Notes under the pieces: model-generated
Seen by the model: the letters and a program-made list of their open reading frames with translations, nothing else
Database searches by the model: none
What the model was told of the DNA's origin: nothing
NCBI RefSeq assembly: GCF_002224125.1
Contig: NZ_NCSM01000023.1
Span: forward strand, 1-64,000
Source of the DNA: Streptomyces sp. NBS 14/10
GTDB taxonomy: Bacteria; Actinomycetota; Actinomycetes; Streptomycetales; Streptomycetaceae
Direction of reading: 5' to 3'
DNA: 64,000 nucleotides
Shown here: positions 9,111 through 18,316 of the stretch, in pieces
How the letters are laid out: each line of letters starts with the position of its first letter
How positions within the stretch are numbered: the first letter of the stretch is position 1
Translations under genes and position numbers: made by a program

Positions 9111-9265
9111 CTCCGGTCGGCCGTCCTGGGCGAAGACCCACGTGGACGGCCCGCCGCCGGGGTAGATGACCCGCAGCGGCCTCGGCGGGCCGTGCCGGCA
9201 GTCGGCGATGTCCACGCGACCCGACCCGCCGGGCCGCGCGGACATCGGACACGGGGGAGCGCCGG

Positions 9266-9295
9266 GTGGACAAGGAGCACGTGGACAAGGAGCAC
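9266..9295 (+). repeat. 15-bp tandem duplication at the start of the CHAT gene
   Basis: GTGGACAAGGAGCAC occurs twice head to tail (9266-9280 and 9281-9295), encoding VDKEH twice. Both copies begin with GTG, so either could be the initiation codon; the first has the better-placed GGGGAG. Confidence 0.85.
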
Positions 9296-12200
9296 AACGA
9301 CGGCGGGGACAGGGCGTCGGTGCTGCGCGCCTGGGCCGACATCGCCACCCGCCACGCCAACGAGGTGATGCGCCGCCCGGCGGACGACCCGGCGCGGAGG
9401 GCCGCGCTGTGGCAGAGCGTCCAGCATCTCGCCGCCATCGCAAGACTGTTGCCCGCGGACGATCCGCTCCGGGACGACGCCATCGCCTCGGTGGGCATCC
9501 TGGTGTCCGTCTGGCTCGACAGCCGTGGGCCGGGCCGACAGAACGACGCGGTCCGGTCCGCACGGGAGTACGCCCTCTATCACCTGCGCTGGGCCGACCG
9601 CACCAGGCCGCTCACCGACCCGCTCGCGGTGCAAGCCCGCAAAGCGCTGCTCTGGCTGCTCATCCCGGAGCACTACGCGCGAGCCATGCGCGCCTCGCGC
9701 CAAGGCCCCACATCCTCGGCGCGCCAGGAGCCGCCGCCTCGCGCCGCCGACCCGCGGGCGCTGACCGTATCCAGGCCGGACGAACTGGCGGAGGCCATGG
9801 ACGTTCTCCGGCGTCTCGCCGAGGCGCCTGAAGATCCGCAGCGGCTCCGACTGCTCGGGTCCGTCGTGTCGGAGATCAAGCTGACAGTGTCCCAAGCGGT
9901 GGCACCGCACGAGGAGAACACGACGGAGCCGACGGGGACAGCTCCCCCGGAAGACGCCGACGACCCGTTGGCCGACGCCGTCCAGGGCGTGCTCGCCTGG
10001 GCCTTGGAGGACATCCCGCGGTTGACGGGTCTCCTGGTGTGGCTGTCCAGCACGGTGTACGAGGTCAGGATCTCCACCGGGAAGGCCGACGAGGAAGTGG
10101 CGGCCCTGGGTCTGGACCGACCGGTCTTCGCACCGCTGCGCGAGTTGCTGGCCAAGCTCAGGTCGGGAGAGGGCGACCCCCGGGCGCTGGCCGACGGCGC
10201 CCGTCGCAGTGCGGATGTCGCCCGGTGTGCGCTGCGGGAGCTGCCGGCGGACGTACCCGAACGGGCCCGCATGGCCAAGCTGCATGCCGCTCTGCTGCTG
10301 CAGGCCAACTTCTTCGTACCCGGCACGATGGACTTCGACGAGGTGGACGAGGCCGTGTCGGAGCCGGACCCCGAGCCCGCCGGCGGTTTCGGCCGGCCGG
10401 GCCAGGTCACTTTGGAACAGTGGCTGACCAGTCTGATCGATGCGGTACGAGTGCAGCAGACCGGCGATCTGGCACACCTGGAGAGGGGTGCCGCCCGGCT
10501 CCGGGAGATGATCGACGGGCTGTCCGGGGAAGGCGACAAGGCCACGACTGCCCGGCAGGCCGTGGTCGGCGCCCTTGCCGGGCGCCTCGATGCGGCCGCG
10601 ACGCTCGGGGGCAGCTTCCAGGCCGCCGACGCCGCCTTGACGATGGCCAGGGACTTGCGCGCCGCCTACCGCGACAACGGCGCACCGCCCTCCACAAGCA
10701 TGGTCAACGCGGTGATCTTTGCGTCCTACCAAGAGCTGGCTCTGGCGCGCCGCAACGACGACCCGACCGTGCTGCCGCGCCTTGTCGAGGAACTGACCGC
10801 CCTGTACACCACCCTGCCGCCCGACCAGGAGAACCGCTTCGCCATCGCCGCCATCCTGGCCGATGCCCACCGGGAACAAGTCAACCGCACCCAGGACCCG
10901 GCCGAACTCCGCGCCGCGGCCCGGTACTTCCGGGACGTGGTGGAGACCGACCAGCGGCAGATGGCCGCATTGCTCGCACCGTACTTCCCGGCCCTACGGG
11001 CCGACGCGATGATCGAACTACTCATGATCGATCCCAGCCGGGAGGCCGCCGACCGGGCCGTCGCGGAGGTCCATCGGATCCTCGAGGGACCGCAGCCCAC
11101 CCCCCACCAGGAACTCCGGCTGCGGTCCCACCTCGGCCGGGTCCTGCTGCATACGGCCCGCCACCTCGATGACCCGGTCCTGCTCGACCAGAGCATCGCC
11201 GAGCTGTCCCGGGTCCGCGAGCTGATTGGCCAAGGGCACGGCCTGCCGCACACCGCCGACGCGCTGACGCAACTGTCCGAGGCATACTGGCTGCGCCGCG
11301 AGCGGCACCGTCCGACCGCGGTCGAGGATGTGAACGCCAGCCTGGCCACCCGAGGCGAGGCACTGATCAGGCTGGCCTTGGACGTCCTTCTCCAACTCGG
11401 CTCCGAGCACGGCTTGGCCGTGGCCCGCACCGGGTCTGCGCAGGCACTGTGGCTGGCCTACTGGAACACCGTGTGCTTCCGCCCCGCCGACGCGGTGCAC
11501 GCGCTGGAACTGGGCCGGGCCCTGGTGCTGCGGGCCGCCGCCGCGTCCCGTGGCATTCCTGAGCTCCTCGAAGCCCGCGGCCACCCGGATCTGGCCCGGC
11601 AGTGGCGCGCCGAGGTCGCCGCGGACCGGCCCCCGACCGATACCGCGGCCCCGCTCCTGGGCCGGGCCACGGAGCGGCAGATCCCGGGCACCCTGCGCCG
11701 CAGGGCACTTGACGCGCTGGGCGCGGGCAGCGGTGCGGACGCCCGGAAACTGCTCGGCCTTGCGGACCTGGCCGGGCTGAAGGCCGGCCTCACCACCACC
11801 GGCACCGATGCGCTCGTCTATCTCGTCCTCGGGCTCCAACCCGGCCAGAACGGCTTCGCGCTGATCCTCCGCCCCGACACCGGCGACGCCCCGCCCACCG
11901 TCCTCAAGCTGCCGCTGCTGACCCCCGGCAGCCCGCCCCTGGAGCGCTATCTCGACGTCACGGCCCGACGTTCCCAAGCCACCGCCGCCGCCACGGCCGA
12001 TGCCACGGCCGCCGACGCCACGGTTGAGCCGAGCGGACAGGCGGCGCTGGACCGGGAATGGGAGGCGGCGCTGCGCGAGCTGTGCGACTGGGCCTGGCCC
12101 GCCGCGATGGGCCCCGTACTGGCAGCCGTAGGCCCACTCAACCGGCCGCCGCGGATCGTGCTGGTGCCCTGCGGGGCGCTCGGCGCGGTCGCCTGGCATG

Positions 12201-13042
12201 CGGCGCGCACCCCGTACGGGCGTGCCGGGCGTGCGCACCGGTACGCCTGCGAGGAAGCGGTGCTGAGCTACGCCCCCTCCGGAGCCGAGTTCCTGCGAGC
12301 CGGGGCCCGGGACCGGCTGCCCATCGCCGCCGGACAGGTCCTGGTCGCCGACCCCGAACTCTCCCTCCTGTGGGCCGAGATCGAGACCGAGGCGCTGCGC
12401 GCTGCCTGCTACCCGGACGGCCTTTGCTACGGCGAGTTCCCCACGGCCGTCAGCGACGCGCCGGGCACCCCGGAGGACATCCTCGCCGTCCTGCCCGGCG
12501 GCAGCGCACCGGCCGCCGCCGTTCTGCACATCTCCTGCCACGCCCTGGTCGGCCCGTATCCCACGCGCTCGGCGCTCTGGCTCGCCACCCCGCCGGACGG
12601 CCCCCAGGACGCCGGACGGCTGACCGTGGCCCGCATCCTGGACGGCACCGCCACCGGAGCGCCGGACGCCGCGGGCCCGCTGGTGGTGCTCAGCGCCTGC
12701 GAGACCGATCTGAGCACCCGCAACCACGACGAGGCGCTGACCCTGTCCACGGCCCTGATCGCCCGCGGCGCGGCCGATGTCATCGGCTCGCGCTGGGCCG
12801 TCCGCGATGCCTCGACGGCTGTGATGATGGCCGTCTTCCACGACTTCGTCACCGCGCACGCCCTAGCCCCGGTGGACGCGCTGCGCGCCGCCCAGCTGTG
12901 GATGCTCGACCCGCACCGCGAGCCACCGCCCACCCTCCATGACGATCTACGCGGCGAGGCCGCCCGTATCGACCTCGACCAGGTGCACTTCTGGGCCGCC
13001 TTCACCCATCAGGGCAACCCGGCGGCCCAGGGCACGGAGTGA
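9266..13042 (+). CDS. CHAT-domain protein with long helical-repeat N-terminus
   Basis: 1258 residues, no signal peptide or membrane segment. Residues about 20-780 are Ala/Leu-rich helices resembling TPR-like repeats. The C-terminal 350 residues form a CHAT (caspase HetF-associated with TPRs) domain. The catalytic dyad is visible: His at about 1091 in LHISCHA and Cys at about 1144 in LSACETD, with DVIGSRWAVRD after it. CHAT proteins are predicted cysteine proteases acting in signalling, defence or cell death. A low-complexity Ala/Thr/Asp linker lies at about 910-925. GTG 9266 has GGGGAG upstream and is the first of two tandem GTG-initiated repeats. It stands alone, with no adjacent NTPase, trypsin-like or other partner gene. 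Confidence 0.9.
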   Translation: MDKEHVDKEHNDGGDRASVLRAWADIATRHANEVMRRPADDPARRAALWQSVQHLAAIARLLPADDPLRDDAIASVGILVSVWLDSRGPGRQNDAVRSAREYALYHLRWADRTRPLTDPLAVQARKALLWLLIPEHYARAMRASRQGPTSSARQEPPPRAADPRALTVSRPDELAEAMDVLRRLAEAPEDPQRLRLLGSVVSEIKLTVSQAVAPHEENTTEPTGTAPPEDADDPLADAVQGVLAWALEDIPRLTGLLVWLSSTVYEVRISTGKADEEVAALGLDRPVFAPLRELLAKLRSGEGDPRALADGARRSADVARCALRELPADVPERARMAKLHAALLLQANFFVPGTMDFDEVDEAVSEPDPEPAGGFGRPGQVTLEQWLTSLIDAVRVQQTGDLAHLERGAARLREMIDGLSGEGDKATTARQAVVGALAGRLDAAATLGGSFQAADAALTMARDLRAAYRDNGAPPSTSMVNAVIFASYQELALARRNDDPTVLPRLVEELTALYTTLPPDQENRFAIAAILADAHREQVNRTQDPAELRAAARYFRDVVETDQRQMAALLAPYFPALRADAMIELLMIDPSREAADRAVAEVHRILEGPQPTPHQELRLRSHLGRVLLHTARHLDDPVLLDQSIAELSRVRELIGQGHGLPHTADALTQLSEAYWLRRERHRPTAVEDVNASLATRGEALIRLALDVLLQLGSEHGLAVARTGSAQALWLAYWNTVCFRPADAVHALELGRALVLRAAAASRGIPELLEARGHPDLARQWRAEVAADRPPTDTAAPLLGRATERQIPGTLRRRALDALGAGSGADARKLLGLADLAGLKAGLTTTGTDALVYLVLGLQPGQNGFALILRPDTGDAPPTVLKLPLLTPGSPPLERYLDVTARRSQATAAATADATAADATVEPSGQAALDREWEAALRELCDWAWPAAMGPVLAAVGPLNRPPRIVLVPCGALGAVAWHAARTPYGRAGRAHRYACEEAVLSYAPSGAEFLRAGARDRLPIAAGQVLVADPELSLLWAEIETEALRAACYPDGLCYGEFPTAVSDAPGTPEDILAVLPGGSAPAAAVLHISCHALVGPYPTRSALWLATPPDGPQDAGRLTVARILDGTATGAPDAAGPLVVLSACETDLSTRNHDEALTLSTALIARGAADVIGSRWAVRDASTAVMMAVFHDFVTAHALAPVDALRAAQLWMLDPHREPPPTLHDDLRGEAARIDLDQVHFWAAFTHQGNPAAQGTE

Positions 13043-13057
13043 ACACGTGCATCGCCC

Positions 13058-15112
13058 TCAGTAGATACGGCGCCCGCGGGCGTCCGGTACGCCGGACTTC
13101 CGGAAGAAGTACGTGTTGATGTGGTCGCGCCACTCCCGGGCGCTGCGAAGCTGCTCCTCGTAGCGCTCCGCCACCCGGGCGTGGCGTGCCGAATCCACCA
13201 GATCCGCGAGCCCGGACCACACCTGGCGTGCCTCCTCGACCTCCGCCACGCCCTCGAAGTGTGTGTCGTAGATGTGCTGGATCACCGTTTCGCCGCTGTG
13301 CAGCACATGTCCGTACGGCACATGGTGGAAGAAGAGCAGCAGCTCGTCCGGGCAGGTCTCGGGCGATTCGTACGTCTCCGCCCACGGCTTCGCGTACTGC
13401 CCCGCGTACCCGGTGCCGGTGGCCCGGCTGCGGTCGACGCCGACTCCGTCCCGGTCGGCGAAGTGGTACGTCCCCCACGGGCTGTACTCGTAGCCGTCCA
13501 CGCTCGGCCCGTAGTGGTGTCCGGGCTGCACCATGAAGCCAATGCCGAGCGGTGCCGTGTACTTCTCGTACGTCCGCCAGGAGCCGTCCAGAACGGCCCG
13601 CAGCCCGCTGCGCAGCCGGGCGGGATCGGCGGTCTCCTCGGGGGTGAAGGACAGCTCGATCCACTCGTGCAGGATCGCGCGCGGGTCCGCGTCGGGCTGC
13701 CAGGCCAGGCGGCCGACCGCGTACAGGTTGGCCTGCGCCAGCGGATGCCCGGTCCAGAACGGGTCGTCACCGGCGCTCGAAACCGCCACCAAGCCGCCGC
13801 CGCGCGCCAGATCCCCGACGCTCGGACCTTCCTCCCCGCCCCGCCGGAACCGCAGCGCGTCGCTCCACATCGGTCCGAGCCAGCACACATGCTTCTGCTG
13901 CCCGGTGTACTCCTGAGTGGCCTGTATCTCCACCGCCAGCCGTGTGTTCGGCAGCGCGCCGATCACCGGGGAGACGGGCTCGCGTGTCTGGAAGTCCATC
14001 GGGCCGTGTTTCACCTGGAGCACCGCGTTGGGCGCGAACTGGCCGTCCAGGGGTGCGAAGTGGTCGTAGGCCGCGCGTGCCCGGTCCACCGACCGGTCCC
14101 GCCAGTCCTGCCGGTGGTTGTAGACAAAGGCCCGCCAGTGCACCGTGGCGCCGTACGGGGCGAGCGCCGCGGCCAGCATGTTGGCGCCGTCCGCGTGGCT
14201 GCGGCCGTAGGTGAACGGGCCGGGCTGGCCCTCGGAGTCGGCTTTCACCACATACCCGCCGAAGTCGGGGATCGCCGCGTACACCCGGCCGGTCGTCTCC
14301 GCCCACCAGTCGGCCACCGCGGCGTCCAGCGGATCGGCGGTGGGCAGACCGCCGAGCACGACGGGCGCGGCGAAGGAGACGGACAGATGCGTCCGGATTC
14401 CGTACGGGCGCAGCGCGTCCGCGATCGCGGCCACCTCGCCGATGCGGTCGGTCAGCAGATGCGCCTCGGTTTCGTGCACATTCACGTTGTTCACGGTGAG
14501 TGCGTTGATACCGGACGCGGCAAGCAGCCTGCCGTAGCAGCGCACCTGCTCCAGTTCGTCCCGCGAGCCGCGGGCCAGACCGTCCCGCCAGAACAGCGAG
14601 CCACCCGAGTACCCCCGCTCGACCTGGCCCATCACCGGATGCACCGCCACGTTGTCCCAGTGGTCCAGCATCCGCAGGGCCAGCGTCGGCCGGTGCGTCT
14701 CGCGCGCCCGCTCGCCACTGAAGGCCGCCTCGCCGAGCCGCACCAGGTGGAACAGCCCGTACAGCAGCCCGGCCTGACCGGCGGCCGTCACCCGGGTGAC
14801 GCCCTCGGCCCGCCTCAGCGCGAACCCCTCGTCCCCGAGCCGGTCCCCGTCCCCGTCCTCGCCCTGCCGGCCGAGCTCCAGCACCAGGTCGTACGGCGCG
14901 CCCTGCGCCCGCGCATCCCGTACGACCTCACCGCCGAACCGTGCGCACGCGTTCGCCACTTCGCTGTACGCCGTGTCCACCAGTGGGCCCGTTCCCAAGA
15001 TCAGCGTGCGCCGGGAACCGAGCGGGCGGAACACCTCGGGCGGCAGCCACGCCGGGTCCACGCCGCTGGGCAGCGCGGGCACAGGGACGGTAACGGATGC
15101 GGATGCTGTCAC
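13058..15112 (-). CDS. GH67 alpha-glucuronidase
   Basis: 684 residues, the usual length for GH67. It contains the family landmark LRMLDHWDN followed by ERGYSGGSLFW at about residues 145-180, then a (beta/alpha)8 domain and the C-terminal helical domain with VPYGHVLHSG. No signal peptide is seen, so it is probably intracellular. GH67 enzymes release 4-O-methyl-glucuronic acid from xylo-oligosaccharides, the last steps of glucuronoxylan use. GTG 15112 has AGGGG upstream. It stands alone, with no xylanase or transporter beside it, convergent with the CHAT gene. Confidence 0.95.
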   Translation of the reverse strand: MTASASVTVPVPALPSGVDPAWLPPEVFRPLGSRRTLILGTGPLVDTAYSEVANACARFGGEVVRDARAQGAPYDLVLELGRQGEDGDGDRLGDEGFALRRAEGVTRVTAAGQAGLLYGLFHLVRLGEAAFSGERARETHRPTLALRMLDHWDNVAVHPVMGQVERGYSGGSLFWRDGLARGSRDELEQVRCYGRLLAASGINALTVNNVNVHETEAHLLTDRIGEVAAIADALRPYGIRTHLSVSFAAPVVLGGLPTADPLDAAVADWWAETTGRVYAAIPDFGGYVVKADSEGQPGPFTYGRSHADGANMLAAALAPYGATVHWRAFVYNHRQDWRDRSVDRARAAYDHFAPLDGQFAPNAVLQVKHGPMDFQTREPVSPVIGALPNTRLAVEIQATQEYTGQQKHVCWLGPMWSDALRFRRGGEEGPSVGDLARGGGLVAVSSAGDDPFWTGHPLAQANLYAVGRLAWQPDADPRAILHEWIELSFTPEETADPARLRSGLRAVLDGSWRTYEKYTAPLGIGFMVQPGHHYGPSVDGYEYSPWGTYHFADRDGVGVDRSRATGTGYAGQYAKPWAETYESPETCPDELLLFFHHVPYGHVLHSGETVIQHIYDTHFEGVAEVEEARQVWSGLADLVDSARHARVAERYEEQLRSAREWRDHINTYFFRKSGVPDARGRRIY

Positions 15113-15264
15113 GGAAACCCCTGGTCAGTGCGGATCGAGCGGGCCGGACCGGCTGGGTGCGGGCGGGCGGCCCAAGTATGCCGTGCGCCGGTCGGGGCCG
15201 GGAGAGGCCCGGGGACTTCGACTCTCGACCCGCGCTGTCAGTGCCCACCCCTAACATCCGCCCC

Positions 15265-15768
15265 ATGAGCATGATCGGAAATTACGCGCGGCTGACCCCG
15301 GCCGAACTCGAGCGCGTGGTCCACGACCCGGACTGGGGCAGGAAGTTCATCGGCGAGCTGGCCGAAACCGAGCCGGACGAGAGGTCAGGGGCGTCACCGG
15401 CGCGCTGCTTCGATACCGACAAGGCATGGCACGCCCTCGACTTCCTGCTACGCCGCCAAGCGTTTCCCGTGGATGTCGTCTTCGGCGAGGAGGAGATCCC
15501 CGGGGCCGACGGCTGGGGCCAGGGGCCGCCCTGCTATCTCACGCCGGGGCGCGTGCGGGCGGCGGCTGAGGCGTTCGCGGCGATGCCTGCGGCGGCCTTG
15601 GTCAGCGGGGTCACTCCGGACGATCTCGTCCAGGCCGATATCTATCCCGACATCATCTGGGTGGGCGACGAGTCGCTGGACTACGTGACCAACTACTACC
15701 AGGCGCTGGTTCCGTTCTTCCAGGCGGCGGCCCACGACGGGCACGCCATGGTCGTCTGGATCGGCTAG
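15265..15768 (+). CDS. YfbM/DUF1877-family protein
   Basis: 167 residues. The opening MSMIGNYARLTPAEL and the later CFDTDKAWHALDFLL are typical of DUF1877 (YfbM-like), small soluble proteins of unknown function. ATG 15265 fits the family N-terminus; longer upstream readings lie in the glucuronidase promoter region. No clear ribosome site is seen. It is divergent from the GH67 gene and probably monocistronic. Confidence 0.85.
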   Translation: MSMIGNYARLTPAELERVVHDPDWGRKFIGELAETEPDERSGASPARCFDTDKAWHALDFLLRRQAFPVDVVFGEEEIPGADGWGQGPPCYLTPGRVRAAAEAFAAMPAAALVSGVTPDDLVQADIYPDIIWVGDESLDYVTNYYQALVPFFQAAAHDGHAMVVWIG

Positions 15769-15833
15769 CCGACTCGGACGGCGGCGCGAAAGGCCCTTGT
15801 GCCGGGCCGTCGGCCTGTAGTCGGCTGATCCTC

Positions 15834-17429
15834 ATGAGGAGCATGAGGGAGCGGAGCACTGCCACGCTGATCGCCACCCTGGTCACGGGGTCCCTTTGCG
15901 CGGGTGCGCCGAATCCGGGTGCGGAAGCCGCCGAAGCCGGCGTCGACAGGGCGCGGCCGACCGGTGTGTCCGCGGGGCTGGGAGTCGACCTCGACACGGT
16001 GACGATCCCGGAATTACAGGCGCGCATGGCGGACGGTTCGCTGACCTCTACGGCGCTGACCACCGCCTACCTGCGGCGGATCAAGGCCATCGACCCCAAG
16101 ATCCACGCGGTGTTGCGCACCGACCCGACGGCATTGCGGCAGGCGGCCGCCAGCGACGTCAGGCATCGGAGCGGCGACACCCGTGGCCCGCTCGACGGGA
16201 TCCCCGTCCTGCTCAAGGACAACGTCAACACCCGCGATACGCCCACGACAGCCGGGTCGCTGGCGCTGGCCGGCAGCCCGCCGGACGTGGACGCCGCCCT
16301 GGTGACCCGGCTGCGGAACGCGGGGGCGGTGATCCTCGGCAAGACCAACCTGTCCGAGTGGGCGAACTTCCGCGCGGCCAAGCCCACATCAGGGTGGTCG
16401 GCGGTGGGCGGGCAGACCAACAACCCCTATGTACTTGACCGGAATCCGTGCGGGTCGTCCGCCGGTTCGGGCGCCGCGCTCGCCGCGTCGTTGGCGCAGG
16501 TGGCGATCGGCACCGAGACGGACGGCTCCATCGTGTGCCCGGCCGGGATGAACGGGGTGGTCGGCCACAAGCCCAGCCTCGGGCTGGTCAGCCAGGCCGG
16601 CGTGGTCCCGATCTCCGCCGAGCAGGACACCGCGGGGCCCATGGCGCGCAATGTGATCGACACCGCGCTCACCCTGTCCGTGATCAGCGGCACATCGCGC
16701 TTCGGCGTCCCGGACCGGATGACGCACTCCAGCAGTCTGCGTGGCAAACGGATCGGCCTGTGGCGGCTGCCCTCGCTCGGGCCGCAGGTGGACGCCCTGA
16801 TGTCCCGTACGGCCGAGAAATTGCGCAAGGCCGGGGCCGAGGTCGTCGAGGTGACACCTCCGTATCAGCAGCGCCTCGCCGAGCTCGAATTCCCGGCGCT
16901 GCTGAGCGAGTTCCACCGGGACATCGACGCCTATCTCGCCACCCGCGGCGGGCCGCGCAACCTCGCCGAACTGGTCGAGTTCAACCGCACTCATCCGGCG
17001 GAGCAGACCTGCTTCGCCGGCCAGGAACTGTTCGAGCAGGCCCTTGCCGCGCCGCCCACCACCGACCCGGGATACCGGGCCATGCGCGCCGAGCTGAAGG
17101 ATCTCTCCCGGCGTTCCATCGACGAGACCATGGCCGCCCATCGGCTGGACGCCATCGCCGCCCCGACGAACCCGCCCGCCTGGACGACCGACTGTGCGCG
17201 GGGCGACAACGATGTGATCCCGTCCTCAACGCCCGCGGCCGTGTCCGGATACCCGTCCTTGTCGGTGCCCGCCGGGTTCGTGGACGAACTGCCCGTGGGC
17301 GTGCTGCTGATGGCCGGTGACCACCAGGACGCGGGGCTCTTGTCGCTGGGAGCGGCGGTGGAGCACCGGCTGCACGCCTGGCGAGCGCCGCGCTATCTGC
17401 CGACGGTGGGGCCCGACGCCTCCCGGTGA
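15834..17429 (+). CDS. Exported amidase-signature family hydrolase
   Basis: 531 residues. The N-terminus has an Arg-rich start, a hydrophobic stretch and AEA sites, so it is probably secreted. The amidase-signature core is complete: the catalytic Lys in IPVLLKDNVNT (about 125), the Gly/Ser-rich loop GSSAGSGAALAAS with the cis-Ser, and the nucleophile Ser in ETDGSIVCPAG. Secreted members hydrolyse amides or peptides; the substrate is unknown. A second ATG at 15843 is possible. The gene converges with the desaturase operon, 14 bp away, and looks unrelated to it. Confidence 0.93.
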   Translation: MRSMRERSTATLIATLVTGSLCAGAPNPGAEAAEAGVDRARPTGVSAGLGVDLDTVTIPELQARMADGSLTSTALTTAYLRRIKAIDPKIHAVLRTDPTALRQAAASDVRHRSGDTRGPLDGIPVLLKDNVNTRDTPTTAGSLALAGSPPDVDAALVTRLRNAGAVILGKTNLSEWANFRAAKPTSGWSAVGGQTNNPYVLDRNPCGSSAGSGAALAASLAQVAIGTETDGSIVCPAGMNGVVGHKPSLGLVSQAGVVPISAEQDTAGPMARNVIDTALTLSVISGTSRFGVPDRMTHSSSLRGKRIGLWRLPSLGPQVDALMSRTAEKLRKAGAEVVEVTPPYQQRLAELEFPALLSEFHRDIDAYLATRGGPRNLAELVEFNRTHPAEQTCFAGQELFEQALAAPPTTDPGYRAMRAELKDLSRRSIDETMAAHRLDAIAAPTNPPAWTTDCARGDNDVIPSSTPAAVSGYPSLSVPAGFVDELPVGVLLMAGDHQDAGLLSLGAAVEHRLHAWRAPRYLPTVGPDASR

Positions 17430-17443
17430 GCGGTGAGCGGCGG

Positions 17444-18316
17444 TCAGACGGCACGGATGCGGTGGATGAACTCGGCCAGGTCGGCTGTCGACGCGCTGCC
17501 TTTTGTGGTGCTGAAGTTGTTGACGAGCCGGATCAGGGCACCGTACGCCTCGGTGTGGTTGTAGGACACGGCGTCCGCGACCCGCAGTGACCACCGCCAG
17601 TATCCGTTGAGCGTGTCCGCCAGGGGCATACGGAAGGTGGAGAGCACGTCTTTGAGGTCCGGTATCGTCGCGCCGAGTCCGTGCCGTGTGATGTAGGCGG
17701 TGAGGATTTCGGTGTAGAACGCGAAGTGCCGGGCCTCGTCCCTGGCCAGTCGGTGGAGCAGTTCCCGCAGCACTGGTTCGGTAGCGACTGCCTTGAACCG
17801 CTGGTAGAAGAGTTGCGTGGCCTTCTCCTGGACCAGGGTGTAGGTGAACGCCTGGACCGGGCTCTCATAAGGCAGCGAGAACTTCTTTCTGCCTTCCTCG
17901 GCCAGCTCCCGGAGCAGTGTGTCCGGGTCGCTGATCCCGGCCTCGATTTGATATCTGGTCAGGGCCGAGGCGTGCCGCTCCTCCTCGTTCGCCCAGGAGA
18001 TCAGAAACCGGAAGTACTCGCGGTTGAAGCAGAACTCCTCGATGGCCAGGTCCTCACCGGACACCGGGAAGGCATCCAGGAAGTACGTGAGATACCCGGG
18101 AATGTGGTCCTCGATGAAGGTGATGAACCGTACGACCGAGCGGTCGGTCTCGGTGAGTTCTTCCGGCCGCAGCGTCGTCCAGGGCAGCTCGTCGATGGAC
18201 CAGTGGTGGGTATCGGCGCGGCTCACCGCCCTCCGGGTCAGCTTCCCGAGCTCCGCGGGGTCGAGGGCGCGCCGGAGCGGTTGCGGAGGGGATTCGGGCG
18301 GGGCGGTGTCACTCAT
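17444..18316 (-). CDS. Soluble acyl-ACP desaturase-like diiron protein (gene 6 of operon)
   Basis: 290 residues, all-helical. It carries the carboxylate/histidine ligands of the stearoyl-ACP desaturase (DesA) family: Glu in FIEDHIPG, EEERH at about 113, Glu in LVQEKATQLF and DEARH at about 195. Such enzymes use O2 and reduced ferredoxin to introduce double bonds into ACP-bound acyl chains. It is the last gene of a six-gene unit and overlaps the methyltransferase gene by 4 bp. With the upstream ACP and acyl-AMP ligase it probably acts on a dedicated fatty-acyl-ACP. The true outcome (alkene, alkyne or hydroxylation) cannot be read from sequence. Confidence 0.88.
   Translation of the reverse strand: MSDTAPPESPPQPLRRALDPAELGKLTRRAVSRADTHHWSIDELPWTTLRPEELTETDRSVVRFITFIEDHIPGYLTYFLDAFPVSGEDLAIEEFCFNREYFRFLISWANEEERHASALTRYQIEAGISDPDTLLRELAEEGRKKFSLPYESPVQAFTYTLVQEKATQLFYQRFKAVATEPVLRELLHRLARDEARHFAFYTEILTAYITRHGLGATIPDLKDVLSTFRMPLADTLNGYWRWSLRVADAVSYNHTEAYGALIRLVNNFSTTKGSASTADLAEFIHRIRAV

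Noticed and set aside
9111..9265. Possible gene fragment between the GntP-family and CHAT genes
   Set aside because: The minus strand reads a Gly/Pro-rich stretch resembling a protein end, but there is no start, motif or recognisable family; nothing supportable.
9266..13042. Calling the CHAT gene part of an antiphage defence system
   Set aside because: No partner nuclease, NTPase, CRISPR or other defence gene is nearby; the neighbours are metabolic.
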